DNA of 64,000 nt, from NCBI GenBank assembly GCA_001683735.1, contig LUGG01000022.1, positions 744,001 to 808,000 of the forward strand, written 5' to 3'. Numbering within the stretch: the stretch's first letter is position 1; every line of letters begins with the position of its first letter. This DNA comes from Grifola frondosa. Lineage: Eukaryota > Basidiomycota > Agaricomycetes > Polyporales > Grifolaceae. Below, one piece after another: positions 32,418-45,640 of the stretch. The notes beneath the pieces are model-generated. The model saw only the letters and a program-made list of their open reading frames with translations. It had not been told where the DNA came from and ran no database searches. The translations under genes were made by a program, and so were the position numbers.

Positions 32418-35400
32418 TCAATCATCATCACCCATATTTTCCGTCTCGGCAACCTCCCTCCGATGGGTACCGACAGGAGACTTTCGAAGGCCAGCACTTG
32501 GCGGAGGTTCCTCGCCCTCCTCGATTGTCTCCTCATCCGGTTGTCCTTTCCATTTACTCTTGGGCCCCGTGGCCTCCACTGTCCCATCGTCGGATGTAGA
32601 CCCAATTAGTGCCCTCTCCAGCGCCTTCTCACCGCGCCTCTTCAACCGCAGGTTCATCGCTGTTCGCAGCGAATCGATGTACGAATCATACTTGACACTC
32701 TCCGTCAGCAAGTACTGTGATTTCTTCTCCCAATTACTCAACGCTCTCGTGGCGTTGGAAGAACGGGGTTGGTACTGAGAAGCATAGTAAACATTAGAAA
32801 AAAAAACATGAGTGGACGGTCAAGCTCACCAGGTGCATCATCGGTGTCCGCAACTCATTGTGTTGCTGGAGATCGTCCTTCAGTGATGCGACATGTTTCT
32901 GCAATGCCTCTAGTTGCGTTTCCTCGTCATGCCTGCTCGCGACAGTCGGAGGCAGTGGTGGTTTCCAATCATTGATGAATGTTCGATCCGTCCACGGAGA
33001 CTTGTCGGCCCGCACAGTAGCCGCGATATCTTTGAACCTGCTGCGCCCGCTCCGAATACTCACCACGTCCGCGCTGTCTGTATCCCGGACAGAGTAATTA
33101 TCTTCAGAGATGGAGCGAGTGCGTGTGACAGGGTCAATCACGCGGTTCCAGCCATATTCCATGTTGGAGACACCGCCAGCCAGAGGCTCCCTGCTCTGTC
33201 GGGCCGCCCAATAGTTGCACGTGGAGACCCATTCGTTGACGAGCTCTTCGGTACCGGCTTGGAAGAAATAAACGGCCCCGCTTGCTAGGGTCAGCACCAT
33301 GCAATGTGGGCGTTGCCTGTTGTAGCCAGGTGGTGGGAGGGCGTGTGCAAGTGAGTGTGCGAGCAACACGTTTCCTACGGGAGTGGCGTTTTCCTGGCAT
33401 GCAAATTAGCATAACTGAATGATCTCAGGAACCGCGAAATCTCTCACGAGCCAATTTCCGCCACCCACCACGCTGGAGCCGCCCATTCCGTGCTCTCCGA
33501 ACGTGAACATGCTCAACTCGCCCTTCTGAATCACGACGAAGACATCCATCCACGCCTTCGACCTGGCTCTCTTCCCTGCAGACTCCCAGTACTGCTTACG
33601 ACACAACATGCCCTCTTTGGCCCAAGGTGGTCCGAGAAGAGCGAGCTCTTCATCTGTGATGCTGATATCTGTTGAAGAATTCACGCTGTTGACGCTGTGA
33701 TTATCGTCCTCCTGAGCTTCACGGATAATTGTATGTGAGAGGTTAGACGCGAAACCAAGAGTTGGCGCAAGGAACGAAACAGATGAGCCATGTAACCCCT
33801 GCAAATATCAACTTAGCATTGCATTGTGGTCACAGATCTTCATAAACATACCTCATGGGAAGTGGCAAAGCTCGGTGCTGGACTGGCACGTCCATCAATA
33901 CTGCTATTGCTGCTATAGGGACTAATCCCACTCTGAGCATTGAGTATCGACTGCAGTCCACGGATGCTACCACGCTTGAGGGTAGTTAGTCGGTCCTGCT
34001 GGGTACGCACGCTTCTGTTGCGCAAGACCGCACCATGAGGGCTCAGTGAAGATGTAGACGAGCGTGCCATGAGGGCGCTGCCGATAGGCTGCAGGATCTG
34101 CTGCGCTTTGACGGCATTGTAAATATCCTGTCAAGAAGTATGAGCTTGAGGTCGGACATTACGAGTCTAGATTACCAACCTTGAGCATGGTCTCCATTTC
34201 CGCTTCCCAGTTGCGATCGTATACCATCGTAGATGCTGGTGGTGCAGGCGTGGAAATAGCGGGTGTAGTTGTGGCACTCGAGTCTTGAGCCTTCGAATTG
34301 TTCCCCGAAGAGACTGCCACGGACACTGCGCTCTCATTTGCTGACGACTGACCCACGGAATCAGAGGCAGTCGTGAGTTGTCCTGAAGAGTTGCCCCCAA
34401 TGATCGGCCCGGGGAGCGGTGAGAGCGCATCGCGAGTAATACTATTCCAGCTGGTGATACTGTCACTTCTCTTCATGCGTCGCACGGTGCTTCCTGCAGC
34501 ATCTCCGCCATCTGAGCCACCTCGAAGACTGCTCCAGTCATCGTAGCTGAGATCAGTACTAGAGCCGAGGCCACCCGGCTGTACCTGCATCTGGATGGCA
34601 GCAATCGTGTTTCGTATGAACTGTCCACGGGACATTCGCGATGTTAGCTCAGCGACATGCAGATCAGTATTTAATAACAACAAAGAATAAGCCGCCGCAT
34701 GGACAACACCTATGGAACGCGGCGGGTTAATGGTGGCCACTGGGAGGACGAGACAACACGTACTAGCACTACCAAAAATGCTAGTGGGATTGCAGTCCCA
34801 GAAGCGTCGTCCGAATTCCTCAAGAATACGGTCCACTTGTTGAGTTTCGGCCTTGAGAAACAACTTCGCGCAGAGCCGTCTGAGGGTTACATTAGTAAGA
34901 CGAACAACCATATCTGTCTTACTCACCTGAACGCCATGTCGATCCGCAAATTGGAGAAATCGAAGAAGTCCATGTAGTACCGCAGAGCGGTCTTATTGAT
35001 AAGGCTCCTGCATAGCAAATGAGATTCGCTACAACCTGATGGTATTCATACTCACTGTCCACCAAGCCACTCAGCAATTTTGTCCTTTGGCAGGAACTCC
35101 TCATCCTCTGCCCAGCACTTCGAAGCCAGATCTTTACCTCTGGCTTCAATATCGGCTGAATCCTCCAACTTCGAGGGTGACTGTCGTAGCGCAAAGCGCG
35201 TCGTAATGAGGTCGTTCGTGGTGAGGTCTTGCTGCGAGCTCGTCGAAAGAGGATGTGCTATGTTGGGGCCAACGAACTCGTCTGATGAGGACACAAAGCG
35301 GACACTACGAGGCTGCTCACGGACGCGTCCATCATCCCTATCCGGAATGAGCGAAGGCTCAGAGGCGGACGCCGTAGATCGGTGCTGCACGCGCAGCCTA

Positions 35401-36491
35401 TTTGAATCGCGAGAACTGGAATGAAGGTGAGTGGCGGCAAGTGCTCCGCTGCGGGACGGGGGCGAGCGTGGCCCATATCTAAGGGTCGTTACTCGGGGTA
35501 TGTTGTCAGCAGAGGAGCCCGCGCGGGGGCGTAAAGGAGTGTTGAGAGAAGAAGTACGAGGCGGGACGACTGGGCCTGCGAGAGGCGTAGGTGTTAAAGT
35601 AGGGGACGATAGCACAGCACCAAGAATCGATTCTTCAACCATAGAAACGGGCTGTAGAGTCACCGTCGGGGGTTCAGGCAGAGTTCTCGATTCTTTCGGA
35701 ATTGGTCGGACGGTCCGTGTCGAAGCAGTGACATTTTCATCCTGAGAAAGGAGATGTGGATGCTTGGGTGGCGTGGACGGCACGCGGAGGTCCAAAGAAG
35801 ATGCGGATATTGGGTCAAGCTGTGAGAGTTCACCTCGAAATTGAGACATGATACCATTCAGTCTGGAATCCCATGCTGGGGATCCATCTGGCCGCTTGGC
35901 TTCTGCGGAGACGCGCAAAGGAGTCGAGGCTGAACCAGCGGCCATGACCTTTTTAGCTCGGCATCGCTCACGCTCATACTTCTCCGTTTGCTTCGAACAG
36001 GCGCTTTAATATGCTTTGCAGGTTTCCCCTTGACCGTTTGGGATGGAGACGGAGAGCGAGAGCGTTGAGTGGAAGGTCGGCTTACTAGAACTAGTGAGTC
36101 CGACTCATCCGTAGCTTCTGAGAACCGGGCGCCGTTACGAGTCACAGCAGCCGCTTTCACGTCCGACGAACTCGAAGCAGCACTGAACACGTCAGAACTA
36201 TCGGACGCAATAGGCATACGAGCGTTCTTTGGTAATGGTGGCACGGGAGGAGGCTGAAATGCTTCGAACAATGGCGACGTTGAATATGTGGCGATCGATG
36301 TGGTCGACGGCGACGACGTGAGGGTTCTCTATATTGAAAATAATTTTATCTATGTCAGCGAGCACACCGTAAAGCAAGCGTCTTACAGATCGCTCTCGAG
36401 CACTCGATGAACCCAGCATCTTCCCCAAGAAAGCGGAGGTCTTAGCCCTAACCGACGACTTCGCGGGCTGGGTGTAGTCGGCTGTTAACAT
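32418..36491 (-). CDS. Arf guanine-nucleotide exchange factor, Sec7 plus PH domain
   Basis: Start ATG at 36491 (MLTADYTQPAKSSVRAKTSAFLGKMLG). A long Ser/Pro-rich disordered N-terminal half precedes the Sec7 domain: KDKIAEWLGGQ, ALRYYMDFFDFSNLRIDMAFRRLC, the catalytic-loop region LFLKAETQQVDRILEEFGRRFWDCNP and VHAAAYSLLLLNTDLHV. A second Ser-rich segment follows, then a PH-domain region (EGMLCRKQYWE, KAWMDVFVVIQKGELSMFTF, VLTLASGAVYFFQAGTEELVNEWVSTCNYWAARQS) and C-terminal coiled-coil helices (EETQLEALQKHVASLKDDLQQ). Sec7-PH-coiled coil is the layout of the Syt1/EFA6-type Arf GEFs, which activate Arf at Golgi or plasma membrane. The catalytic Glu (KAE) is present. Its last exon is duplicated at 28130-28299. 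Confidence 0.87.
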
Positions 36492-37412
36492 GGAGAGGAT
36501 ATCAAGACGCTCATCTCACCTTGCCGCCCTCTTTAAACGAGCTCAGGGACCGAGGACTTGTCAAGACCCATTCCGGGCTCGGTGAGTTGCCATTTCCCAC
36601 ATCTTTGTTCGCTCCCAGGTGATGGGGTGCCTTTGATCTGCTCCTTGGGCAGGTGTCACCTGCACGGATGGCGGGGAAGAAGGAACGGCTGTAAATAAGT
36701 GTCAGCGTAACCTGCTTTGCTGCCCACTGCCTTACATATGCTCCGAGAATTAAGGCGAGACCCCCCAGATTTTAACTGGACAACGTAGCGCGCAATATGT
36801 GTACTACGCATTCCACAGCTCGAATTTGGTCAATTCTGTCTGCATCACGTAACCTGCTTGAAACCTAAGGAATGATGCAGACAGCCTCAACGTCCACGCT
36901 ACAGTAACACAGTCAGAAACTGGAGGAACTTGATCATTGCCCAGCACCCAAAAGTGATCAATTTGAGGCTGAGGAAGATACCAACATCCGCTTATTTCTA
37001 GTCAAAGCATCTCAGATGGCAAAATGTGGTGCCCAGCCTGGCTCATAACCCAAACCACACTGGGCACATCAGGGACAGAGCCAGTTGGTGAAAAGCACTA
37101 GTGGGAGCCTGACAAGCCCTAGTCAAGCTCTCAAGCCCAGAATTCATTGTCGGCAATGACACAGGTATCTGGAACTCATGTCAACATGCTTCCGGATAAT
37201 GTTTCGCAAGGAATGTACATACCAAACTACAGAGCGTCTTCAGCTGATGTTATCCTCATCATGAAGAGTACTTATACTCCACTCCGCCGATAACGAACAT
37301 ATTGGGCGACAGCACTATCCTAGGCTAACAACTCGAAGCTGGCTGAATGCCTGAACCTCAGACAGCCAGACTCGAGTCCTGGTATTCAAGCTAAATCGCG
37401 CATTGCATGACG
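36492..37412. other. Intergenic region
   Basis: About 920 bases with no coding frame of note. It should contain the promoter of the Sec7 gene (right of 36491). GCAGGTGTCACCTGC near 36650 is a 15-base palindrome and a possible protein-binding site. Nothing else was recognised. Confidence 0.4.
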
Positions 37413-38278
37413 CTACTGGCATGCCGGGCAACAATAACCATATGGTCGCAATAAATATCCATCAGACCTCCGGAAGTAGTTGGACCACGTTAGCAGTACC
37501 CAATCCAGTATATCCCTGAGATCACTTTCGTCCGTCTCAATCTCGGGCACAAGCAAGAGAGTATGAATTCGAGCGCGACAACATTGGACTCACCTTCGCG
37601 TTCGCGCGACGGGGTAGCTGTAGCCTTCCGTCCATCTTTACCGCCCCGTTCCTTCGCCTTCCGGAGGAGGGTCGCGAGGTCAGGGCTACTCGCGGTTCCG
37701 GGCGACCGATACATGGAGCGGCGCTTGGTCTGAAAGTCGGTGTCTTCAGCGTCGTAGAAAATCTCGCTAGATGAGGAGGATTGGGGAAGCGAGGGAATTA
37801 GACGGCCCCGCGGAGCGGGGACTGGTAACGGGCGACGGGGTTGGTGGCACAACGATGGGCGTAGCGGGCTGGAGGCCAAAATATGGCTTCTGGGCCGGAG
37901 AAGAGAAGGGGCTTATGGATGCGTTTGTGAGGTCTGCGCCTAGGGCATCGACGTCGAGGCTCTCCTTCAGCTGGACGGTCCCACTTGCACGCAAAGCCTG
38001 CTCGAAGTCTAGGTCTGTACGTGACACACGTCGGCTGGCAGTCCCATGGAGGTCGTTGGAGGCAACCGGCTGAAGACCAGTTGTAGAATGAAACGACGAA
38101 GGCGGTGCTGGAGACCGCGGGGACGGCTGTCTGAAGAGGGAAGCCAGGGTGAATGAGGTGAAGAGGTGAGCGAGCCGAGCGTCGCGGCGAACTCGAATGC
38201 GCGCTCGATGGCGCGGACTTTGCCAATAATCACACGGCTATAAAATATAGCAAGCAATTTGTTGTTGTACGACACCAT
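37413..38278 (-). CDS. Ser/Pro-rich hypothetical protein
   Basis: Putative start at 38278 (MVSYNNKLLAIFYS) leading to KVRAIERAFEFAATLGSL, then a Ser/Pro-rich stretch, the helical FEQALRASGTVQLKESLDVDALG, SPFSSPAQKPYFGLQP, SSSSEIFYDAEDTDFQTKRRSMYRSP, DLATLLRKAKERGGKDGRK and, after an intron, IETDESDLRDILDWVLLTW, with a TAG at 37413-37415. Three frames are used without introns between them: one added C in the CCCC run near 38120 joins the first two, and another shift near 37815 joins the last. I do not recognise the family. The composition argues that it is a real, mostly disordered protein. The start is provisional. Confidence 0.5.
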
Positions 38279-38526
38279 GGCCAGGATCCTCATTACATTT
38301 GCAAGAAAAAGAAGTAGATAAAGACTTGTTGCGCAATAATCTATAACATCTACTGGTCATCATCGTACAGAACCCTCATGAATGAAAAGAAGAAGCAAAA
38401 AAGAAAGACATGTGTGGGTCATCGGAACTACCTCGAGCCAGCTGAAGCTACATAACAAATCTAGTCAGATATTACAAGCATAGAAGATCGAAGAGATAGC
38501 AACAGGAGAACAATCTCCAAACGTCC

Positions 38527-41500
38527 TTAAGCCGCGCTGTCGTCTTCACTCGCTTTGCGAGTGGACGATGATTGTACCTGCGCAGTAGTGGAAGTCCGTC
38601 GTTGGCGTTTCATAGACACGCTGTTTCCGGAACCCATCATCCGATTCGTCGGCGACACTCGCGAACCAGAAGGCATCGAACTCGTCGTCGACGCCCGCGG
38701 CCTAGTTGTGGCAATCTTGGGCAAGGATGAACTTCCCTTGCGAGAGGAACCATGCGGAGTGCCAGACGCACGGTTCCTGAAGAAATAAAACATTATTGAC
38801 CAAAGTTCACAGAGAACACCATGCAGACGCACCTTTTCTTTATAATGTCTGTCTTAAGAGATAATGGCCGAACAACACCGTGAAGTTTCTGCAATGATGT
38901 TTGTCAGTATCATCAAATCACTGCGGGCATCCTCCGATACGTACGAAAAATAAGCCACAAGCATTGCCTAAAACCCAATTTAACACCGAATATCAAATAG
39001 AAATAGACGACAACATACAAAGCGGTTGACCATCAGGATCTCTACGCCACAGCGGCGTGTTGGTAGTCTGACAATTCGTGCAGACGGTCGGCGACTGCTC
39101 CCCGTCTTCGCTGGAGATCCTCGCGTGCTGACCCGAAACACCAGAAGCTTCCGGGGTGCTCCTACCAACAAGTCAGCTCGCTCATTCTGTGACGCATGCG
39201 AGAAAGCACAAACCCTTTCCTCTGCGCCGGGCCCGCTGCGGCGCCGCGCGACGCCGAGTCCTGCGAGACGCGCTTGCTCGACGCGATCTTCCTCGGGGGA
39301 TGCCGCGCGCTCGCGCCGTTCTCCGCAGATGGTGGCGTGGACGCATTCGACGTATTATATGGCTCTGGTGATGCATTCGAGCTCGAGTTGACGCCGTTGC
39401 CCCATCCATCGCTAGATGGGCTAGGATGGAAGCTCTGGAAAGGACCCTCCGAGTGCTCCACGGGCAGAATCTGCGTGGGATCAACGTGCGTGACAGGGTA
39501 CCCGAATGAGTTGTGATCGAGCAGAGCAGGGTACAGCGTGTTCAAGAGGTGCTGGAAGTCCCGATCACCATCAGTGACATTGAACTGTGCATATGTCTCC
39601 GCCACCGCAGCAGAGGCAGCTACAGCGGCCGCTGAGAGCCCTTCGTTGGGATGTCCCATTGGTGGAGAATACGTTCCGCTCAGGGAGTGCCGTAACGAAT
39701 CTTGGAATGACATATCCGGTGACCGACTGCCCTTCGGCTGTGACATTGATGCCGAGAGAGTAGAAGGCGTCGTGGAGTTCGCTGCCCCAGACAGATCAAA
39801 GAAGGCATCGTAGGGTGATAGCGGGGTGAACATGTAAGGAATAGACGAGTATGGGCTGCCCCGTCGGAAGTGGTCCAAATCCTTCGGATCGAGGGATCCT
39901 GGGAGGTCGACGGCCGGGGGGTCGCCACGCAGCATGCTTTCAGCCAGAGGGGCATCGGCGCGCCGCTTTGTACCAGAAAGACCTTCAGGGGACAATGGCC
40001 TGCCGTTCACTTGGTGGCGACCACTCACCCCGTTAAAAATGCCCTCTCTCGCTACAGTGTGATCGAAACTCGTCTTCCGTACATGTTTTGGGAATGTCTT
40101 CTGCTCAGGCGAAGGAGCATTTGATACCGCCATTCTGGAAAGCAGTCCGGACGTAGGCAGAGAAGAAGGATGCGTACTCGGGGAGTTCAGCGCAGAGAAC
40201 GTCTCAAGCCCAGTATAGGCTACGCAGTGCTCAACTTGAGATTCGAAAACAGCGGGTAGCCCCGCCTGCGTTGCAACAGGACTGCGACGACCCGGGTGTC
40301 CCGGTATAGGTATACTTGGCGAAGTCGACACTCCTTTGGGGGGAGAATTCGATGGGAACTTGAATTGACCTGAGTCAGATAAGACACCAGCCATCGGCGG
40401 CCTTGACCGCGAGCGGCTCGCGGGACGCCAGTCCATGGGTACGCGAGACCGAGATCTACTCATCGCTCGCCAGTCCATAGGAACCTCACTGAAACGACGC
40501 AATTCAACGTGCTGTGCCTCAAGGATGAGGAAAGCGATACTCACTCATTCTCATCAATTCCATCCTGATTCGCACCATCAAAGCCCACAACCTGAACTCG
40601 CGCCTTCCCCTTGTCGATAGTTCTCCCTCGTTCACCATTCTCTGCGCCAGAAGGAGGCGACCGTGCGGATTCCGCCGCTTTCACATCAGCGTTCTCCTGC
40701 GGTGTTTTGTCATCGCCTCCGCCACTTGCTTTCGCCTTCTCCTCGTCCTCTTTCTTCTTCTTGAGGGCTAACGCCATCATTCGCCATGTTAGATTCTCCA
40801 TCCGCTGCGCATGAGGCAACGTCGCTTTCGTACGTGCATACATTCTCCAAACTTGCGTAGCCAGAGGACTTCCCTGGCTAACTTCTCTGGGTCGGTTTCG
40901 GCTGAAGCTAAGTCTATCGACTTGAGATCAGGCGACCCAGATGCAATCGGCGATGGAAAATTCGGGGGACTCCGGGGATCCATAGTGGAATTCGTGGGGG
41001 TGAAGAGGTTGTCTGTAAAGAGATCGGAGAAGATACGGGAAGGCGGGCTAGATACAGAAGTCGGAGCAGTAGATTTCTGATCCCCGAAAAACGAGGCACT
41101 TGTAGGACTAGAAGACGCCTCTACGACTCCTTCAGGGATGGAGGGCTGCTGGGGACTTGTCAATTGATTCAGAGACAGGTAGGAAGGCTCAGAGAAGCTG
41201 GAGGACGATGACGCTATCGATGCTGGCGACATCCACAGAGATGGTGGAATAGAAACACTGAATCGCTCCAATGATGGGGGCATACTGTTGTAATCCAAGT
41301 TGTTAGGAGGCGGAAGGAAACCTTGGGTAAGACCGTCCAAGGTGCCTTCAGCGCCCGAACTCATACTAGACATACGGCTCCGTCCATTGGAGCCTGCTAA
41401 GTGAGGACCTCCTGGTATCTGTTGGCTCAAAGAACTACGTTTGAACTGACCAAACTCAGGTCCTTGAACCCGATGTCCGTCAAATCCTGAGTTATTCATG

Positions 41501-42207
41501 GGCATGGACGCGGTTGACTGCAAGTTGACTGGGCCGAATGACTGCGACAGACCACTAACGGGCGACTTTCGTTTATTATAAGGCGCACCGCCAGAGCCTG
41601 CACGCAGATGGATAGGAGAAGTTCTTTGAGATGTCGAAGATGGCGGGGAGGAATACGGAGAGGAGACATTGGACCACGGGAGCGATTGCTGGGCCATGCC
41701 CGGACGAGGGATGTCTGTGTTCAGCGGTTGGACCCTCGCGTTGATTGAAAACTCATGTGGCGAGTGATTAGATCTACTTGGTAGACTGGAGGGCACACCT
41801 GCTGCGGGGGGACCTAAAACGCCTGACGCGGCAAGGGCTTGAAAGGTGGAGGGGTCGAGAGGGGAGGAGAACACGTTTCCCCACTCATTACTTGGCAGAG
41901 AGGACGGGGTGCCATGTTGGACCGAGGGGTCACTGGCGTGAGGCACCGGCGGCACGGGGTGTTGCAACATGAAGGGGAGAGATTGGGGATGGCTAGGATT
42001 TGTCAGTGACAACTGCTGCACCCAAGGAGAAGAGTGAGAAGATGTGGAGATTGAGGATGGGGGAGGGCTGAGTTCTAGAGGGGTGGACGAGGTTCCTGTG
42101 TGAGGCAATGCCGAAGTGTTCACGGTTGGGCGGCCAGGAGGAGACCAAGGTCTGTTGTTTACGTTTACGTCGGTGAAGGTCCTTGGAGACACTGTCGGGA
42201 GTTCCAT
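38527..42207 (-). CDS. areA: AreA-type GATA transcription factor (nitrogen regulator)
   Basis: Long Ser/Pro/Asn-rich protein starting at 42207 ([21 protein letters not shown]). The DUF1752 motif near 40790-40860 reads [26 protein letters not shown], diagnostic of the AreA/Nit2/Gln3 group. The C-terminal GATA zinc finger, [26 protein letters not shown], has C-x2-C-x17-C-x2-C spacing and is followed by [22 protein letters not shown] (about 38835-39090, split by two introns). The tail is basic and Ser-rich, ending EDDSAA with TAA at 38527-38529. Between them lies a region with RSRSR repeats ([26 protein letters not shown]). By family it activates genes for secondary nitrogen sources in the nucleus. 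No frame repair was needed. Confidence 0.92.
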
Positions 42208-42869
42208 AGGACTCCTCTGATGGACGTCAGCGGGGAGAGAACATGTGAGAGATGAACGGGGTCAACGACATAATTGACGCACGGCTAATAGCAGATGGCA
42301 GCCGCCTACGGGGTGCCGAGCTGCTCAGCGAACGCGACAATGTGACTTGCGTCGAGGGGCAAACTGGGCGACGACAAGCGAGTGCTGAGGTCGAGAAGAT
42401 GGAAGTAGGGGACGAGAGGAATGAGGAGGACGACGAGGAGAGATGCGGACCGTGGCCGAGAGAAGGGCCAAACAAACCGCTCACAAACCGCTCATATGCT
42501 TTGCCGACGCGATTGGTCGTAAATTAATATTCCAGCGATCAACAGATCCAATACTCCGCCGTAAACGGTTTCCCTCCCCAATCTCTCTCTCGCATATCCT
42601 TCTGTGCCATCTCAAAATCATTATCATGTTCTCATCTGTGAACAGACACATCCAACGCGCTTCCGTTTTGATATCACACACCAACGACCCCTGCGTGCCG
42701 TGCGAAACGGGGATTTTCGGGAAGGTCCCTGATTTTGGCGCTCCTTCAATCGATTTTCATGCAGGCGAGTTTCAAAAATCACGAATCGCGATAGTACTCC
42801 GTCCGTCGCGCGTCAAAATTCACAGGCATCCTCTGCTGGTGCCTTGAATTTGCAGATCCGCAAATACTA

Positions 42870-43204
42870 ATGTCTACTACTCCTCACAACCCAGCCAGCT
42901 CGAGTCGTCGTGGACAGTGTCCATCGACGACCCGTCTGGTCTTCTGATTCCGTCCGTATCCCATTGTCTCCTTAAACGCCTGTCAGTTTGTCTCGGCCTC
43001 CGTGCATGCTTTTGTTACTCAATGTGGAAAGGAGCAACTGAGGACGCCATCACCATCACCATCTGCGGACGCGTTGTCAAACAATTTGATCCCATTTCGT
43101 GTGGAGACAGTCACGAAAACACATCGTATTCACGATTACCCGGCATCTCCACTCCTTGACAAACCAGGCAGCTCAAAGACCATTCAATGTCCACATGGAC
43201 GCGT
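42870..43204 (+). CDS. Tentative two-or-more-exon small gene, unknown
   Basis: An ATG at 42870 opens MSTTPHNPASSSRRGQCPS, and a GT...AG intron (about 42940-42987) joins in phase to FVSASVHAFVTQCGKEQL, then PSPSPSADALSNNLIPFR, VETVTKTHRIHDYPASPLLDKPGSS, ending at a GTAAGT donor near 43204. The in-phase join and good splice sites are the only support. I recognise no family and could not follow the downstream exons with confidence. It is divergent from areA, about 660 bases away, so it could also be sequence upstream of areA without a gene. Confidence 0.28.
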
Positions 43205-45640
43205 GTAAGTCCACCGACTTCCTAAACACGTTTGCCATCAGATTCCTGTTTCGTTCAATCCAAGAGATTCCTCCGCTAGGGTGTGGATATCCTTTGAGCT
43301 GGCATGTATTTTTGTTAAAGCTGATGACTTCTTGCCTTTCTGGTTCTCGATGGTGATCACTCGACCAGTTTTCTGCTGTCACAACTCTTCTACAGGACAC
43401 CAGGTCTTGGCGCGCAGCTTCTTCCGAAGTAGCCGTGTGAGTATTTTCTCTGCTCTCCATAAAAATACTTGCTACCATACCTCTTCGGTCAGACCCTGGC
43501 GTCAAGTTCCGTGGTCTACTTACTCATTTCGCCGCCACTCCTACTGCCACCGCCGAATAACAGTAATACTTGGCCTGCTCGCTTTCGGTAGCTTGTCATC
43601 GGTGTACCTTGACAGGACCGCTGGCTTTACTCCAGCGCTGTTCCACCTTCTTGCTGTTACGCCACATTTCTAGAACCAGTGCTGAACGTTTATGCGTACC
43701 CACGGGAACCACCTGCAGTCTTCGTCCACCGTCTTGTTTGGTAAGAACAATGGTACCGCCCGCACTGTGTGCCCGCATGCCATGGCTGTCAGGTGGTGCA
43801 TCCACGATGTCCTCATACAGTCCCAGGGTACATGTAATCCCGCATTCCTTTCTGTGCCAGCACTCGCTCGTTGCTCCCTCTGCTATTTCAGACACAGTCT
43901 GCTTTCGTCCTATTGAACGCTCTTGGAACTGCGTGCCGTGATGTACTCTCTTGCTAAGCCATTGGGCCGTGGTCTAGAAGCCTGATCCGTCCGATTGACC
44001 GGGATGCTTGAAAGAGTTTAGTTCTATGCAGTCCGTCTGATATCGATCCTCCAGTGCGTCTCCCTCATCGTTGCCACTCGGGATGGAGTTGCCTCTTTGC
44101 ATGCTTGCACTCAGGCGGACTTCCGCACCTGACGGCATCCTGTCTTCGACAACAGAGCAATCTGATCTGTGCGCGCCACGCTCGGTGGGACCAGCCGTCT
44201 TCCTGGGGCCGCACTTTTGCTCACATGCGTGATCTCACGTCGACAGGGCTGAGAGCCTCCATTCTCGCGTCTACGCCCATTTGGCACATGCGTCCCACCG
44301 CTCCGGAAATGATATATTTCTCCGGTGTACCTGGCGTTATACCTCTTTTTCCTCGCCGACTGCGACAATGTACATAAGTAGACCACTCCCGCGACTTCTC
44401 GCATTCTCGCTCTCCCTGCACGAACTTTCGCGGTCTCTCCGCACCGTACCGTGTACGTGAATCGGCTCCGTCTGCGCTGATCTTTGCAGTCCCGGTGGAG
44501 ATGTACCACACGAAGACGTCAAGTTTGTGAACTGGATGTCGCCGGAATCGTGTTCGTTCGAATAACATGAATTGGTGAGTAAGATGTCCTCCAATTGATG
44601 AATCTCTGCTTCGTTCTAACAGAAATTCCTTCCGATATTCATTTATTACTTAGAATATCGTGTACACGTATCACACGCCCTCGATTAAGGCAATAATTTA
44701 TACCTCTTGGCAGCATCAAAACCATCAAATCAGTTGGGCCGAAGGTGCGAAGCGTTGCCTGAAAGTTCTCCTGTTCCGCCCACCGAATTACAGCTCGGCA
44801 ATTGCATCCTCATCACGCCCAGGACTGCACAGTCTCAGATCCTGCAGAGCTGCACAAGAGCGAACGATGATATATGACGTCTCACCGGCCGCCTGAATTT
44901 GACTGTCGCGTGCTCGTACGTATGTGATTGGAGTCATCTAAATCTCTCTTATCTCCCGCTCCGTTATCTGCACATCGGCAGATGGCATTGTGCGGTCTCT
45001 AGGGCCAATTGGCGAGCTGCAGTTTGCCTAGGCCTAGATGAAGCGGGCGGGCGGGCGGACGGACGATCGAACGCGTCGGGGCACGGATCAAACGCGGTGG
45101 CGGGCGGCGAGAATACATGGCCCGCTGAGATGCCGGTACACCCCAAATCTCAAACCCGTTCCGGGCAACAACCGATCATCTCACATCTTGTGGACGGGTT
45201 TCACGTCCGACACATAGAGATGACTCACTTTGCCCTTCGAAAAGGCGAGCTGTTGTTCGATGTGCACTGCGGTCACTTCGCACTTTTCCGCACGGTCAAG
45301 GGTGACCCAGTTGTTCCGATTTGGTTCCGACCATTTACGCCTTCAAAGCTTCAAGCTTCAGGCCTCGACATACCATTGAGGAAACATATCCGAGATGTTC
45401 GGGTTCACTCTCACGAGGTTCGGTCACGGAATAGAATAAAATTGAATGGCGAATCAATGCGATAAATTCAAAATAGCCAGAGCCCAAAGGAGAATGCGAT
45501 GCCAATATCACCAGCGAAACGACATTTACGAATATGTCTAGTTGAGTGTAGCGAATCCGACCGAGTTCTGATCGAAGGAGAATGCGGTGTAGACGTTTTT
45601 CATGGAGCTGTGGCAAGGCTCATCAACGACGATTCGCAGG
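43205..45640. other. Gene-poor region, possibly decayed coding sequence
   Basis: About 2.4 kb with many short open frames on both strands and none convincing. On the plus strand, fragments around 43640-43750 (LEPVLNVYAYPREPP) and 43500-43560 look protein-like and may be exons of a decayed or unrecognised spliced gene. GCGGGCGGGCGGACGGACG near 45047-45065 is a short GC-rich repeat. No transposon ends were identified. Confidence 0.3.

Larger units (their letters stand above)
28300..32485. repeat. Tandem duplication, unit 2, with nested transposon insertion
   Basis: Direct copy of 25360-28299. Similarity runs through the YSH1 tail, the glycopeptide gene and its promoter to about 30640, is interrupted by a transposon block to about 32240, and resumes (ATCCGAATG/CTCCGAATGTG, then the Sec7 tail) to 32485. 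Here the Sec7 end belongs to the intact Sec7 gene. The copies differ by many substitutions and small indels, so the duplication is not very recent. Unit 2 lacks a block of about 320 bases that encodes the Ser-rich region in unit 1. Confidence 0.85.

Noticed and set aside
39026..40036. Plus-strand open frames opposite areA
   Set aside because: GC-rich, Arg-rich antisense readings; the minus strand encodes the GATA factor with its diagnostic motifs.
44899..45465. 188-codon plus-strand open frame
   Set aside because: Composition is irregular, no domain is recognisable, and it spans a short GC-rich repeat; probably chance.
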